Source: Gnetum montanum
Taxonomy: Eukaryota > Streptophyta > Gnetopsida > Gnetales > Gnetaceae
NCBI GenBank assembly: GCA_015680685.1
Contig: MNCI01017734.1
Span: 15,049-79,048, forward strand
Reading direction: 5' to 3'
DNA length: 64,000 nt
The notes under the pieces are model-generated. The model saw only the letters and a list, made by a program, of their open reading frames with translations, was not told the DNA's origin and did no database searches. Position 1 is the first letter of the stretch, and every line of letters starts with the position of its first letter. Both the position numbers and the translations under genes were made by a program. Positions 1 through 12,079 of the stretch are shown piece after piece.

Positions 1-577
1 GTGATGGACTGGTCTGCCAGCTCTAGTTGGATGTTGCTCTTCTTAAGTTGGGGCAGGTTCTAGGCGTGATACATCTTCCGCGAAGTTAAGTTGACTCCGG
101 AATTTGAGTCAAGAAGAGCTCGATGTGGTGCATTTCCAGCGATCTGCAAATAAATAAAGGGACTCTCAGGATTAGTTAGTTTCCTGGGAAGGGGGCCTAC
201 CTTGATCTAATCAGTTACAGTATGTGTTAGCATAACCGTATGCGTTACACTCCCTTGGACTAAAGGGTGCTCCGAAGCGTTAGTAGTTAAAGGCCTATAC
301 ATATACCTGTCCGCTTGTTGTTGCGAGAGCCTATCCGGGCTCCTAGTTCTGAAAAAGGATCTCTTTTTTGTATAGTTATCACCAAAACTAGTGTCCGGTT
401 GGATATTTACACTCTGAATATTTACAGATCTCGCGGCGTGACGCTGCTGTGGTTGGGTAGGCAATTCCCCTTGCATTGTTGGAGTAGGAGGTGTTATGGG
501 AACTACTTGAGGAAAATATGCAGGTGGAGTTAGAGGATGGACGGAATCGAGGTCTAGAGTAAGAATCAAAGACATTC
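1..577 (-). pseudogene. Athila-type Ty3/gypsy fragment: gag C-terminus and start of protease
   Basis: Read on the minus strand, 575-207 encodes a Pro/Gln-rich segment ending in LTHTVTD. It matches the segment before the protease of elements A1 (20224-20616) and A2, which share the PTMQ, PNQPQQ, FFRT and LTH.VTD blocks. Further left the frame continues into an aspartic-protease start (YLQIAGNAPHRALLDSNSGV, about 140-60). The usual DSG catalytic triplet reads DSN here, so the enzyme would be dead. The fragment is cut by the window edge. On its other side it abuts a plus-strand frame at about 575 with no LTR between them, which implies a rearrangement. The family match rests on similarity within the window. 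Confidence 0.75.
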
Positions 578-2424
578 ATGTCTCTTACTCTGTAGAAGCA
601 ATTTCAAAAGCTTTGGGGTTGCCAAAGACTAGAGTTGATGTGGCAAAGATCCCCAAACAAGTAGACCCTGAGGTGAAAGGGGAGTGGATCAAGCGGTGTT
701 ATGGGATAGAACGCAAGAAGTTTGGCACTTTAACCACCACAGAGAGGGTATACTCAAAAATTTCATCTTACCACTTGAATCCAATGGTAAGACCTAGCAA
801 GATCACTGCCTTCTCTACTTATGCATGTGCCTCTTGAAATAGAAAATTTCCAATCAACCTTCCACAGTTTCTATTCTTGGAGATTGAGAAAAGATTCACT
901 GAAAGAGAACATGGAAGGCGAGCTCTACCCTTTTCTTGCTTAATCAGGAAATTGTGAAAATGGGCAAGGATAACATGATACACCAATGACACACTTCAGC
1001 AAGCCAAAATTACCTCGTGACAATAGATGATGAAGGATAAGACACCAGCCACAACACGACTCGAGGAAGAGTAGCAACCACCTCCACTTCCTATGCAAAC
1101 AACAAGGTTGGGCTCACAGACAATTGCAGAACACATACGTGAGATTCAACAGTCACTCTTGAGCCAACAAGAGCGATCTATAGGAACTGGAGGAGGAGAA
1201 GACACTTTAGTCTATCGCCCTGTGATGAGCCATCTTGAGTAAGTGGCTCAATTGATGAGTCTACTAGAGGGAGCAACGCCAATTTTTTTTGTCACCTAGA
1301 CAGAAGTACCTACAAGAATTGATCCCAATGTCTGAGAAGTAATGGTGTCCACCCAACAATTATTTCCTAAACTTTCAAAAAATGCTGCTACTTTTTTGGT
1401 ATGCTTGGAGGATAGAGAGGGGGAAACTATCCTGGTAATGTAATATCAGGGACAGGAAGTTGTGACTGAAGTGGTTGTTAACACAATTGCTATGGCCCTT
1501 AATGCATCCACAGTGCCTATGTCAAATGTACATGGACTTGAAGATGTACAGATGTCCGCAGGGACTTCATGTAGCAAAATCAATGTAGCCGAACATGAAG
1601 AGTTGTTGGACTAACTGGTAGGAACCAGGAAATTGCTTCTAGATGTCTTTGATCTTCAAAAAAATATTACTACGATCCAATTGGAGCTGCTCTTAGCAAC
1701 AGGCAAGTGTCTCATCTTAGAAGGGAAACTTGAAGCAGCATAAGAGGATTATCAATTCTTGGTAGTGGAAGTTGCCCAATTAAGGGCCCAACATGCTAAT
1801 CTAGCTCTCCTCAACCACGGATTCACCAGAGATGAAGCTTTTCAACAACTTCAAACCAAACTTCAGATGGTTAAGGGTGAGCGAGAGATAGCGATATTTA
1901 ACAAGTCCTTGACCAACACTCATGCATACCATCTAAACAAGGACTTGGTAGAGGTTCACCAAGAGAATTTCAAGTTGATCGTAGAAGTTCATCACCTGTG
2001 TAATGTTGGTGTTGAAAATCAATGCATGAAAAACTTCATCCACCAACAGTAAGAGGAGCTAGCCAGGGTAAACAATGATGTGAGGGGATTGGCTACTAAA
2101 AATTGTAATCTGTCTATGGAGGAAGTTCATGCCTTGTGACAAAAATCAACTATCAAAATCGCTACTTGGAAAAATGAAGTTCTTAAGTTTGAAAGAGTTA
2201 AGAATCACTATAAGAACCAAGTGGGAATACAAAAAGAAGTAAATGAAAAAGAGATTCAAGTCACAAAGGCCAAAATGAACCAAGCGCTCCAGCAGCTCTG
2301 AGAAGGAGGCGAGGTATGGCAACCCACCTTCAATGGATTGAATGCCTACAACCAGGATGAGATTCACCTTAAGGAGCTACAAATTGAAGAAATTATAGAA
2401 TACATGGAGTTAGCCAATCTTTGA
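574..2424 (+). pseudogene. Degenerate plant-transposon ORF with coiled-coil C-terminal half
   Basis: One frame can be followed for about 1.85 kb through more than ten stop codons. The N-terminal part (574-960) includes SVEAISKALGLPK and, further on, FPINLPQFLFLEIEKRF followed by RRALPFSCLIRKL. This pattern resembles the 'putative plant transposon protein' domain (PF20167 type) found in ORFs of Ogre-like and other plant elements. The middle (1030-1260) is Gln/Pro rich. The part from 1590 to 2420 is Leu/Gln/Glu rich with heptad-like spacing (VAQLRAQHANLALLNH), so it probably formed a coiled coil. No catalytic residues are recognised. Many stops are TAG, TAA or TGA where Gln or Trp would fit. 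The domain assignment is by eye. The product would be a structural or regulatory retroelement protein, now dead. Confidence 0.5.
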
Positions 2425-2933
2425 TATTGCGGCTTGATGAAGTATTGAGTTGATACATCTACTAGGCTATGTCAATGAAGCCCTGTCAACATGGCTGTGT
2501 TGACGTGGCCTCATCGACACATCCATCCACGCGTTAATGTGGCCTTGTTTATGCATAGTCTGTCTTTAGCTATAAATAAGTGTGCACCTGCCACACTTAG
2601 CCATCTTTTTGAGTAGTCATAGTGAAACTTTTGCAGTTTGTTCCCATAAGGTTTAGAATATTTTCCAAGTGCACGTAGTAGGTGTGAGAAAGGTGTATGG
2701 CTCTTTATTCGAGTGCTAATGTACCTGAGCCCATTAGCGTGATTGAAAATAAAGATGCACTTTTTAAGCATTCCTTGCAGCATTTGGATTTAATTATTTA
2801 AGCATTTAAATAGTTCAATATTTCAATGCTTTAATAATTTCTTGAGTCTTCATTGTTATCAATTTATCATTATTTCTCTTTTATATTTTGTAAGAAGCAT
2901 AAGTACAACCGTCTTGAACATAAACCCAACACT
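2422..2933 (+). repeat. LTR of a family A-related (Athila-type) element
   Basis: The layout matches the LTRs of A1 and A2: a TATA box (TATAAATAAG at 2571-2580), then 'ctttattcgag' followed by 'gtacctgagc', an A-rich tail, and a TTGG-containing candidate primer-binding region (cttggcaacccagtgac). Sequence divergence from A1 and A2 is high, so this is a separate subfamily. The left boundary (TGATATTGCGG) is inferred from the TG start. The right boundary is set at the TGG of the putative primer site. No matching second LTR is seen in the window. Confidence 0.55.
2571..2580 (+). promoter_or_regulatory. TATA box in the family A-like LTR
   Basis: The motif TATAAATAAG lies at the position of the TATA boxes of the A1 (17129) and A2 (26150) LTRs. 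The three copies share the following 'tttattcgag' and 'gtacctgagc' blocks, so this should be the U3 core promoter. Confidence 0.5.
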
Positions 2934-3460
2934 TGGCAACCCAGTGACACTTAATGTCTAGTAACCCAGCAGTGGTTAGGGGATGCTTAGGATGTGCACA
3001 AAAGATGGGATCGGTTGCTTATGATAGGAGAGTTAAGAGATACAGTAGAACAATTATACATTACACCAATAAAAATTACATTTCAAGAATTAGATTTTAG
3101 AAGATAAAATGAAAACCAATAAAAATCATTTGCCTCAATCTTACTTAACCATCGCATTAGAACATCATAAGTGAGGTTGGGAAGATAATGACTATTCTAA
3201 CATAAGGTTTTGCTAGTTAGATTTTGGTGTATGCAAGTTCTTACAATCTATGGAATTCAACTGAGTCACATGTGAACGCCCGTGATTCATATGGTTGGAC
3301 ATAGGGGTACCTCGCTGCTCATCACAGCTCATTAGGGTCCATGGAATTCAATCGGATTGTACGTAAACACTTAGTGATTCATATGGTTGAGCATAGGGAT
3401 ATTCATTGTCCATAAATAACAAATGATATATATCATGCCATGACTAAGATGACGATGTCA
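2934..3460 (+). mobile_element. Untranslated leader of the family A-like element
   Basis: Downstream of the LTR the sequence follows the A1 leader in the same order. Examples are 'acttaaccat', 'agtgaggttgggaagataatgac' (A1: agtgagtttgggaggacaatgat) and 'tatggttggacataggggtacctcg' (A1: tatggttgagtgtaggggtacctca). The block 'gattcatatggttg' occurs twice (about 3285 and 3379), so a local duplication is present. After about 3460 no element sequence is recognisable, so only LTR plus leader survive. Confidence 0.5.
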
Positions 3461-4840
3461 AATGTTAGGCTAATGAAATTTACTAACTCCAAAATAAAGG
3501 CATTCACACCTCAATTGGACCCCAAAAGACTATCGCTAAAAAAAGGGTTGCTCGACAACTAATTCACAAGTCACATGGATAAGTTGTTTACATCTCTAGA
3601 TCTATATGATTATTATGTGACTATAAGTCATAGTTCAACTTGTAACACCATCCTTCCTAACCTTAGGTTGGATAACATTACATTAGATATAGCACCCATA
3701 AAGAACGATTAGTCATGGCAAAGAAACCAATAAATGGAAAGAAACTAACATCACCAAAGAGATACAAAAGAAAACTTATAATGAAGTCATGACTAGAAGA
3801 AAATAGATATAATTAGTACATAAATAAATATATAAGCCAAAAAATAAAATATATTGAAAAAAGATAAATCATCATAAACTAAAAACTCTAAAAGATCTTG
3901 TAGATAACCAACAAAATTCCAAATATGTTTAGCCATACATAACATGTATAATCTGATACATGATATAGAGAGACAGAGATACATCAAAAAATGGCTACAA
4001 GAATCTCATAAATAAAAATAAGGATAAGGTCTAAAGCTAAAAGAGCATAAACACAAATATGGAATCTCATAATCAGTAGAACTACTAAGATCTTGTTGTG
4101 ACACCTAGCCTTGGTGACCTATAAATGAAAAGGAAATTACTATACATTGAGTGAGGAACCTTGGCAGCTCCTTTAGATGAATTTAGGATAGATCTCATGG
4201 TGGCTAGGTGAGGCATGATGGACTACAAAACATGTTAGTGTGTACAAATAAGCAATACATCCAAGTGCATACAGCCATAACAATCCAAAACCAAAGTATC
4301 ATGTAATACTAATCAAACTGAAATGCCACTCCATCCATCAACTTGCAAATAAAAGGATCAGCACATACTACACTTAGTTTCAAATGTATCAAGTTTTCAT
4401 GTGTACTTGATAAGTTTCCAAATGTCAAACTAAAAGCTAAATTACCATGCACATGGATTTATTATTAGTCTCAAACCAACATATTGATGCTAGAGGCATC
4501 ACCCAAGACTCACCTCTAATGCTTTAGAGGCATCGAAAAAAAAACCAATGAGCCATGAATTCACCCTCTTGTGTAGGATGGAGCCTACAACAAAAGCCAC
4601 ACTAATACATGCTGGTGGGGGTCAAACATCAAACATCTTCAGGAAGCCCATCTCCAACTGGTCATACAACTTAATGCTAGATCCAACAACTAAATAACAA
4701 AACATCGAAACAAGCATCCAAATGAGCCAAACCAAACATTGATGGTGGAGGAAATTCAGCGACATCCAACAAATTGAACAATAAAATCCAACCAAAATTT
4801 GACAAACTATCAAAGTCCAAGTTACAAACTAAGTTGAATA
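3461..4840. other. AT-rich non-coding stretch, nothing recognised
   Basis: No frame in this stretch looks coding. The only open frames are short and of low complexity. I see no LTR, tandem repeat or RNA gene. It may be decayed retroelement sequence. Confidence 0.5.
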
Positions 4841-5430
4841 AGAACTAGAAGTATAAAATTGAGCTAGATTGAGCACCAACAACATCGATGAAAGAAACTG
4901 TTGACAAGAAATACCATGACCTTACCACTACTTGTGGTAGCTCCCCATGACATAACCACAACTTGACCATGACTTGATTATGACCCATAGTCATAGACCA
5001 TGACCCGTGATCAACTAGGATTAACAAAAAATAGCATAATCACCAAGGATGATGTTTAGGATCAACAAAAAATAGGATAATCGACAAGGACGATGTTCAC
5101 AGAAGCTTCAAGAACTCACAATGACTTGGGATGACTGACCATGAATTTACCACAACTCATAGTGATGGACCATGACCACACCATGACTTGTGCTACTAAA
5201 CCACAACCTCACCACAACTTGTGGTTAGCAAGGAACTTTACAAAATGAAAGAAGACTCAAGCATGATCCCACCATGACTCATGATGGTTGGCCACAACTC
5301 ATTGTTGACTTGTGGTTTTGTAGGTTTGTAAAACAAAAACTGAAATTCAGCAAACTTGATTGAGAACAAACCATGACTCTACCACGACCCCGCCACAACT
5401 AGTGGTCAATGAGTTAAACTGTGACATTTG
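4841..5430. repeat. Cluster of near-palindromic 11-13-mers (CCACAACTTGTGG / CATGACTCATG type)
   Basis: The stretch is densely populated with variants of two short dyads: 'accacaacttgtggt' and 'ccatgactcatgg' (examples near 4925, 4955, 4985, 5215, 5275 and 5395). The second contains TGACTCA. They are irregularly spaced, not a clean tandem array. The same motifs recur at 15480-15970. No coding potential is seen. Confidence 0.55.
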
Positions 5431-6390
5431 GTCAGATGATAATGATATGGATCTAAATAATTTTGTGTTCAGATTTCTAATTGATTATGCTGATTGTCGC
5501 TTTTCATGTATTTTGTTGTTGTTGACAAGCCTTTAATGTAGGAAATACAAAGCATTTTCTGATATGGAGAAAAGAATTCCAATCTACAGGTATGGATGTA
5601 GATGATATTGTTAGATCTTCTGCTTGTTGGAAAGCACAGTTATTGTCTTCGACATCCATGGCTGCAAATGGCTTTGAGTTGGTTCTATGAATAGATATGT
5701 TAGAGGGCATATATTCAGAGGAGATATTTGGTACAGTTATGTAATTTTTTGGTTTTGTTTTATAAATGCTGTGAAAAATCTTAATGTATTTTTTCCTACA
5801 CTATCTGTACAATATTCAAAAGCTAGGTAGTTCTATTCTCTTTGGCAGAATATGTTTTTCTAAATCTGAGGTATAATGAATAAGAGTATATGACTATGAG
5901 TTCATGGAGAAGGAACTTGCATTGTTGAATACCTTCATGTTGGATTTGGGATCTTGGTTTTGTGCAGAACTAACAAAAAGAAATATCTCTTGGTGTTATC
6001 TGCGTACAAATTCGATGTAAAAATGAAGCTTTAGTTAATTGGATTCCATGACATGAAATTCAGCATTGGATGAATCTACCATCAAAGCACGATAAAGTAA
6101 TTTGTGTTTAAATTTGTTCATTGTGATTGAGTAGGAATTTAAAATAGATAGAGAAGTATTAAAGGTGGATGATCAAGACAGATATGGATGAGTTGAACAG
6201 TGTAATGGAAGAATATAACCAAATTTAGCTATAATAATTTACGGACATTTCTGAAAATAAATTAATTTTTATTTTTGCATATTTCTGGATATCCTATTTT
6301 CAAGAGAGCATGTAGTCAGTGTAATTCAATGTCACTTGATTTGTTTGTGCTTTCTGTTGATTACATGTTCAGTACTATGCTTTTCTTCTG
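5431..6390. other. Non-coding spacer before the copia element
   Basis: AT-rich sequence without a plausible frame. A 68-codon open frame at 5504-5710 (minus) has no recognisable motif and is treated as chance. Confidence 0.45.
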
Positions 6391-6452
6391 TAACAATTGT
6401 GGAAACATGCCTCCTACATTGTGACAATTGCAGAAACATGCCTCCTACGTAA
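6391..6452. repeat. Two-copy 31-bp direct repeat next to the copia 5' LTR
   Basis: 'aattgtggaaacatgcctcc' is followed about 31 bp later by 'aattgcagaaacatgcctcc'. The repeat ends about 35 bp before the LTR start at 6488. Confidence 0.6.
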
Positions 6453-6487
6453 ACATGAAAATTCCTAAAAACGATTCAACTTTCTAA

Positions 6488-6869
6488 TGTAACAATGTGA
6501 TAGCTTTGGAAATTTCTATTCATTGTTATCGGTAATGGTCTCATATTTTTCTAATAAATGGTAACTGGTTTCGGTGCCTTACAGTTTCTTGATGGGAGAA
6601 CACGGCACCAGGAATCAATTGTAGTATAGTAGTTCAAGTCCCTTTCACAGTCGCTTACAGTCTACATACACCATCACCGCAGAGCGCCCATGTGAAAGAA
6701 GATCTAGAACATTCATCAATGGCATCAATGGCTGGAGGTCAGTTTGATCTATTTTTCTCAAATTGATTTGTGCATTTTTGTTTCATGCACATTTGTAGAT
6801 TAAGAGATCTATTTTTTACATGCTTCTGCTTGTGCAATCAGGTTCTCGATGCACGTTAGATTTCTTACA
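6488..6869 (+). repeat. Copia 5' LTR (internally deleted)
   Basis: It starts TGTAACAATG and ends TTCTTACA. Compared with the 3' LTR it lacks a block of about 126 bp (12103-12228 in the 3' copy), which contains the repeated 'gttgctatcc' motif. That block is in the upstream part of the LTR, so the deletion would have removed U3 sequence. The rest matches the 3' LTR closely, including 'ggtctcatatttttctaata' and the block around 'ccatcaccgcagagcgccc'. Confidence 0.9.
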
Positions 6870-6872
6870 TTT

Positions 6873-6883
6873 TTTATCGGAGC
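6873..6883 (+). other. Copia primer-binding site (initiator Met tRNA type)
   Basis: TTTATCGGAGC lies 3 bp after the LTR. It is a slightly decayed form of TGGTATCAGAGC, the site complementary to the 3' end of initiator methionine tRNA used by most plant copia elements. Confidence 0.7.
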
Positions 6884-7962
6884 ATTTGGATCTCTGCCTT
6901 GATGCTTAGTTTTGTCTTTTTGGGTTTTCTACGATTTCTGGTTTTTGCTGCACTATTTTTGTCTACGAATTTTTTGCGATTTCTGGGTTTTCTACGATTT
7001 GCGGCAATTGTTCGCAGATATTGTAAGAACCGCTTGAGGTTGAATCTGCTGCTGTGTTTTTTTAACCTTCTAAGATTTTAAATCGCTTATTTTGGACCTG
7101 GGGAAGGGACTATTACAATTTAATTTATTCACTGGATGGAGTTTTATTACATGCGGCTTTTTACACATGTTTCCAGTTCACTATGTAAAGATTTTGGAAA
7201 CGATAGAAGGTTTGTCTTAAATTATTGTTGATCGGCAATTTACAATTTCGGGAATTATTGTTGATCCATTGGCATTCCTCGTGTGAGTCCATGCTCTGTT
7301 AGGGTTTCTGGCACTTCCTAATTAGGAATTTCTTCAAGCATTTAGAAAATTATTTGTTTGTCATACCATCTGTCTGCAACCCATTATTTTATTTGATGGT
7401 GGTGTTTTTCCATTGCTTTGATGCCCATGTTGGAATTACCTTTGAAATGTAGATAAGTTTAGTTTTTTATCATACAAATTTCATCAAAATAAAGCATATC
7501 GTCAAACTGGCAATACCATTTTGCATTGGTATAACTGCTACACCCGTAACACAATAATAGAGTTTGATTAGTCCAGTACAACTACGAAATGGTAGCTTCA
7601 TATTGTGCCTAGTTCTAGTAATTATGCTTCTGGTTTACAAAATTTTGAAAAATTGTTGCCATTCTACGTTACTTGCTGTGTAGCACATGGCAAAAGGTTA
7701 TTTCATTCATGAAAATTCAATTCTTCTTTCATGGCAATTTTCTATTTGCTTGCATTAATAACAATAGTAGGAAAATATATCACTAGTTTAGTCAATATTG
7801 ATTTTGTCAACATTGATTTTGATGCATAATGTAATCGTTTGTATAACTAGAAAGAAATTTTTGCATCATTTACTAATGATCCTTATATTTTGTATAGTCT
7901 AAGAGTGGCCACAACATCTTTGATTATACAAAATTATAAATTAAGATTTTTAGATCACATAA
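6884..7962 (+). other. Copia leader and unrecognisable gag N-terminus
   Basis: About 1.1 kb separates the primer site from the first readable gag codons, longer than usual for copia. No gag-like frame can be read and the sequence is AT rich. Possible reasons are a long leader, heavy decay of the gag N-terminus, or an insertion. Confidence 0.5.
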
Positions 7963-9297
7963 GTGATCTCGGCTGGTATACATGGATCATTGGAACGGTA
8001 TAACAATATGCACGCTTTGTTAAAAGCTATTGATGAACAATTTGAAACATCAGACAAAGCGTTGGCCAGCACCTTGATAATGAAGTTCTCATCCATGAAG
8101 CTCACTGGAATTGGTGGTGTACGTGAGCACATCATGCACATGAGGGACATAGCGGCTCAACTAAAAACACTTGAGGTTGAGATGTCTGAATCTTTCCTTG
8201 TGCACTACATCCTAAACACACTCACATCGCAGTATGGACCCTTTAAGATTTCTTACAACACACATAAGGACAAATGGTCAATTAATGAATTGATGACCAT
8301 GTGTGTGCAAGAAGAGGATAGACTTGCCATGGAAGCAAAGGAAAGTGTGCATCTGGCCATGCAAGGAAAGAATGCAAAACAAGTCAACACTAAAGGGAAG
8401 GGAAAAATCCCTCCACAAGCTGATATCAAGAAGGAATCTAGATGCTTTTTATGTAAAAAGAAAGGGCACATAAAGAAAGATTGCCTTAAACATCAGAGAT
8501 GGCTTGAAAAGAAAGGTACTCAATCCTCATTTTTTTGTTTTGAATCTAATATGGTTGATGTTAGTCATAACACATGGTGGATTGACTTCGGTTCTACAAT
8601 CCATGTTACTAATTCCTTGCAGGGATTAGCCAACCTAAGGAAGCCAATAGGAAGTGAGTCATGCATCTATTCGGGCAACAAAATGCGCTCACATGTGGAA
8701 GCGATTGGCACATGCAAATTAGTTTTAAGTAGTGGTTTTGTTTTGGATTTGGAAAGGACATTTTACATTCCTTGTTTTTCAAGGAATTTAATTTCTGTAT
8801 CAAGGCTTGTATCATTGGGATTTTCCTTTAACTTTTCAGATACTATGTTCAGTGTATCTTATAGATCTGAAGTAGTTGGAAATGGTACATTAATAGATGG
8901 TCTTTTTCAACTTAATTTACAAAATGACACTTCTTACACTTCTATGCATGTTCATGCTGGCATTAAGCGATGTGTTATGAATGAAGAATCCTCTATGTTA
9001 TGGCATCGTAGATTAGGCCATATCTCCATTAAGAGAATCAAGCGCTTGGTAACTGATGGAGTACTTAGTACTCTTGATTTTACTGACTTTGACACTTGTG
9101 TAAACTGCATAAAGGGAGAGCAGACCAATGTGTCAAAGAAAGGTGCCAAGAGGAGTTCTGCCATATTAGAAATCATACATACGGATATTTGTAGTCTAGA
9201 TATGGATGCATATAATCAACGGTATTCATTACCTTTATTGATGACTACTCATGATACATGTATCTCTACTTGCTTCATCACAAAAATGAAGCTTTAG
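7963..9297 (+). pseudogene. Copia gag, protease and integrase N-terminus
   Basis: The frame opens after a TAA with no true ATG, so the start is artificial and the gag N-terminus is missing. Residues 1-130 are a UBN2-type copia gag. A CCHC zinc knuckle (CFLCKKKGHIKKDC, 8443-8484) follows. The protease begins WWIDFGSTIHV; the family norm is DSG or DTG, so Ser/Thr has become Phe and the enzyme is probably inactive. Next is the GAG-pre-integrase HHCC domain (LWHRRLGH ... CVNCIKGEQT), then the first integrase Asp in IIHTDIC. The frame ends early (KMKL stop) because of a frameshift between about 9245 and 9290. Confidence 0.88.
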
Positions 9298-10451
9298 ATG
9301 CCTTTAAGGTATTTAAGGCTGAAGTAGAGAAACAATGCGGTAAGCAAATAAAGATAGTGAGGTCTGATAGAGGTGGTGAATACTATGGTAGATACATTGA
9401 TGATGGACAAGCACCTGGTCCCTTTGCTAAGTTTCTTCAAGCGCATGGGATTTTTTCCCAATATACTATGCCTGGTTCTCCAGACCAAAATGGTGTGGCA
9501 GAAAGAAGAAACTGAACATTATTGGACATGGTGCGGAGTATGCTTAGCAGCTTCAAGCTTCCTAAGTCTTTGTGGAATGAAGCCCTTAATATGGCAGTGT
9601 ATATATTAAACTGAGTTCCAACCAAGGCTGTCTCTAAGACACCATTTGAATTGTGGAAAGGTTGGAAACCTAGTTTGCGACATATACGCATTTGGGTATG
9701 CCCGTCTGAGGTAAGAGTCTATAATCCACAAGAGAAGAAGCTAGACCCTAGGACCATAAGTGGGTATTTCGTTGGATATGCCGAACGGTCTAAGGGATAC
9801 AGATTTTATTGTCCATCACATACTACTAGGTTTGTGGAATCAAGGATTGCTAAATTTCTTGACAATGACTTGATTAATGGGAGTCATCATTCCTGGAACA
9901 AAATTCCAGCGACTGATCATGCAGATGCTCAACCCTCTACTTCAAGTACTCAATTGATTGTTGTACACAACATGCCTATAGTACAAATACATGATGTACA
10001 TCCACCAGTCGTTGAAGTTCCACAAACTGCTGGTCAAGACATAGTAGCTCCAGCTGAACAACAGATACCAGTTCCTGTTAAACAGCCCATTGATCATCTT
10101 GCCCCTCAAGAGCCTGATGAACCAACATTAAGACGATCTACTAGAATAAAGCGATCAGCGATTCCTAATGACTATAGAGTGTATCTACAGGAATCTGACT
10201 ACAACATAGGAGCCGAAAATGATCCTGACACGTTTTCACAAGCCATGAGTTGTAAGGAATCCGACTTATGGTATGATGCCATGAAAGATGAGATGAACTC
10301 TATGTCCACTAATGGAGTCTGGGATCTTGTCAAGTTGCCCAATGGTGTTACAGCCATAGGATGCAAATGGGTCTTCAAGACTAAAAGAGACTCCTTGGGC
10401 AACAATGAAAGATATAAGGCTAGACTTGTTGCCAAAGGGTTCACTCAGTAG
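9258..10451 (+). pseudogene. Copia integrase core and RT N-terminus
   Basis: This continues the polyprotein in another frame. The second integrase Asp (VRSDRGGEY) and the Glu (DQNGVAERRN) are intact. A TGA directly after ERRN (9513) and another near 9612 interrupt the frame. It then reads through the integrase C-terminal part (ISGYFVGYAERSKGYRFYCP) and a Pro/Gln-rich linker. The RT start follows (WVFKTKRDSLGNNERYKARL), with a TAG after GFTQ at 10449. Stops apart, no further frameshift is needed from here to the end of the polyprotein. Confidence 0.88.
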
Positions 10452-10466
10452 GAGAGAATAGATTAC

Positions 10467-11792
10467 ATGGAGACCTTTTCTCCTGTATCTAAGAAGGACT
10501 CCCTTCGTGTGATCATGGCATTGGTAGCTCACTTTGATTTTGAACTACATCAAATGGATGTGAAAACAACATTCCTTAATGGTGATCTAGAGGAAGAGGT
10601 TTATATGAAACAACCTGAAGGATTCTCCTCTAATGATGGTGAGCAATTGGTATGCAAGCTTAAGAAGTCTATATATGGCTTGAAACAGGCCTCCCGTCAG
10701 TGGTATTTGAAATTCCATGATGTCATCACTTCATTTGGCTTTGAAGAAAACATCATGGATCAATGCATATACCAGAAGGTCAGTGGGAGTAAAATCTGTT
10801 TTCTTGTCCTCTATGTGGATGATATCCTTCTTGCAACCAATGATCATGGATTTTTATATGCGGTGAAACAATTTCTCTCTAAGAATTTTGACATGCAGGA
10901 TATGGGTGAGGCATCTTATGTCCTTGGCATTAAGATCCATAGGGATAGATCTAGATATATTCTGGGTCTATCGCAGGAAACCTATATTAATAAAGTTCTA
11001 GAGAGGTTTCGGATGAAAGATTGTTCACCAAGTATTGCACCCATTGTAAAGGGTGACAGGTTCAATTTGAACCAGTGCCCTATGAATGATTTAGAGAAAA
11101 GTCACATGAGCAACATTCCATATGCTTCAGCTGTTGGAAGCCTTATGTATGCTCAGGTCTGCACACGACCTGACATTGCATTTGCTGTGGGGATGTTGGG
11201 CCGATATCAGAGTAATCCAGGTATCGACCACTGGAAGGCTGCAAAGAAAGTCATGAGGTACCTTCAAGGTACAAAGGATTACATGCTTATGTATCGACGA
11301 ACTGACCATTTGGAGGTGATTGGCTACTCCGATTCAGACTTTGCTGGCTGCGTTGATTCCAGGAAATCAACATCAGGTTATGTTTTTATGCTAGCTGGAG
11401 GAGCCATCTCCTGGAGGAGTGGAAAGCAAACCTTGGTTGCTACTTCCACAATGGAGGCAGAGTTCGTTTCTTGTTTTGAGGCTACTTCACATGGTGTATG
11501 GTTAAAGAGTTTCATATCAGGGCTTAGAATTCTGGATTCAATATCTAGGCCATTACAGATATTTTGTGACAATTCAGCTGCTGTCTTTATGGCTAAGAAT
11601 AATAAGAGTGGCAGTCGAAATAAACACGTCGACATAAAGTACTTAGCCATAAGGGATCGCATTAAAGAAAATAAAGTGGTCATAGATCATATCAGCACTG
11701 AATTAATGCTAGCTGATCCTTTGACCAAAGGAATGCCACCACGGTCATTCAAGGATCATGTCACTCGGATGGGACTTGGTTCCATGATGTAA
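10467..11792 (+). pseudogene. Copia reverse transcriptase and RNase H
   Basis: It is in the same frame as the preceding segment, joined across one TAG. RT motifs are DVKTTFLNGDL, YGLKQASRQWY and the catalytic YVDDILLAT (YVDD at 10812-10823, both Asp present). RNase H starts at GYSDSDFAG and keeps the later Glu and Asp in ATSTMEAEF and IFCDNSAAV. The end (KGMPPRSFKDHVTRMGL) is typical of copia. This 441-codon stretch has no internal stop and is the best-kept coding region in the window. Confidence 0.93.
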
Positions 11793-12070
11793 TATGTTGT
11801 ACAACATTACAGTGTTAATGAAACTCTATTCAGTTGTGCGTTTTCTCATACAGTTGCGCATAAAGTCATTAGAGAACACACACATAAGGTCGGACCGCGA
11901 ATAAACATTGGGTTTGTTCATACAGTTAAAGTTACCATATAAAGGAATTAACTTTGAGAAATAATACATTGTAATACATGGAAGATACTACTCGCATTAA
12001 GAGGAACTATCGCCATGATTCATGTATTTGTTTCTTGAAAGTTGGATATTAGAATAAATATGGAGACCAA

Positions 12071-12079
12071 GTGGGAGAT
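12071..12079 (+). other. Copia polypurine tract
   Basis: GTGGGAGAT immediately precedes the 3' LTR start TGTAACAATG. This is the usual plant copia arrangement for priming plus-strand synthesis. Confidence 0.8.

Noticed and set aside
6899-7081. Phe/Leu-rich 60-codon frame that looks like a membrane peptide
   Set aside because: The composition comes from T-rich leader sequence just after the copia primer site. There is no supporting context.
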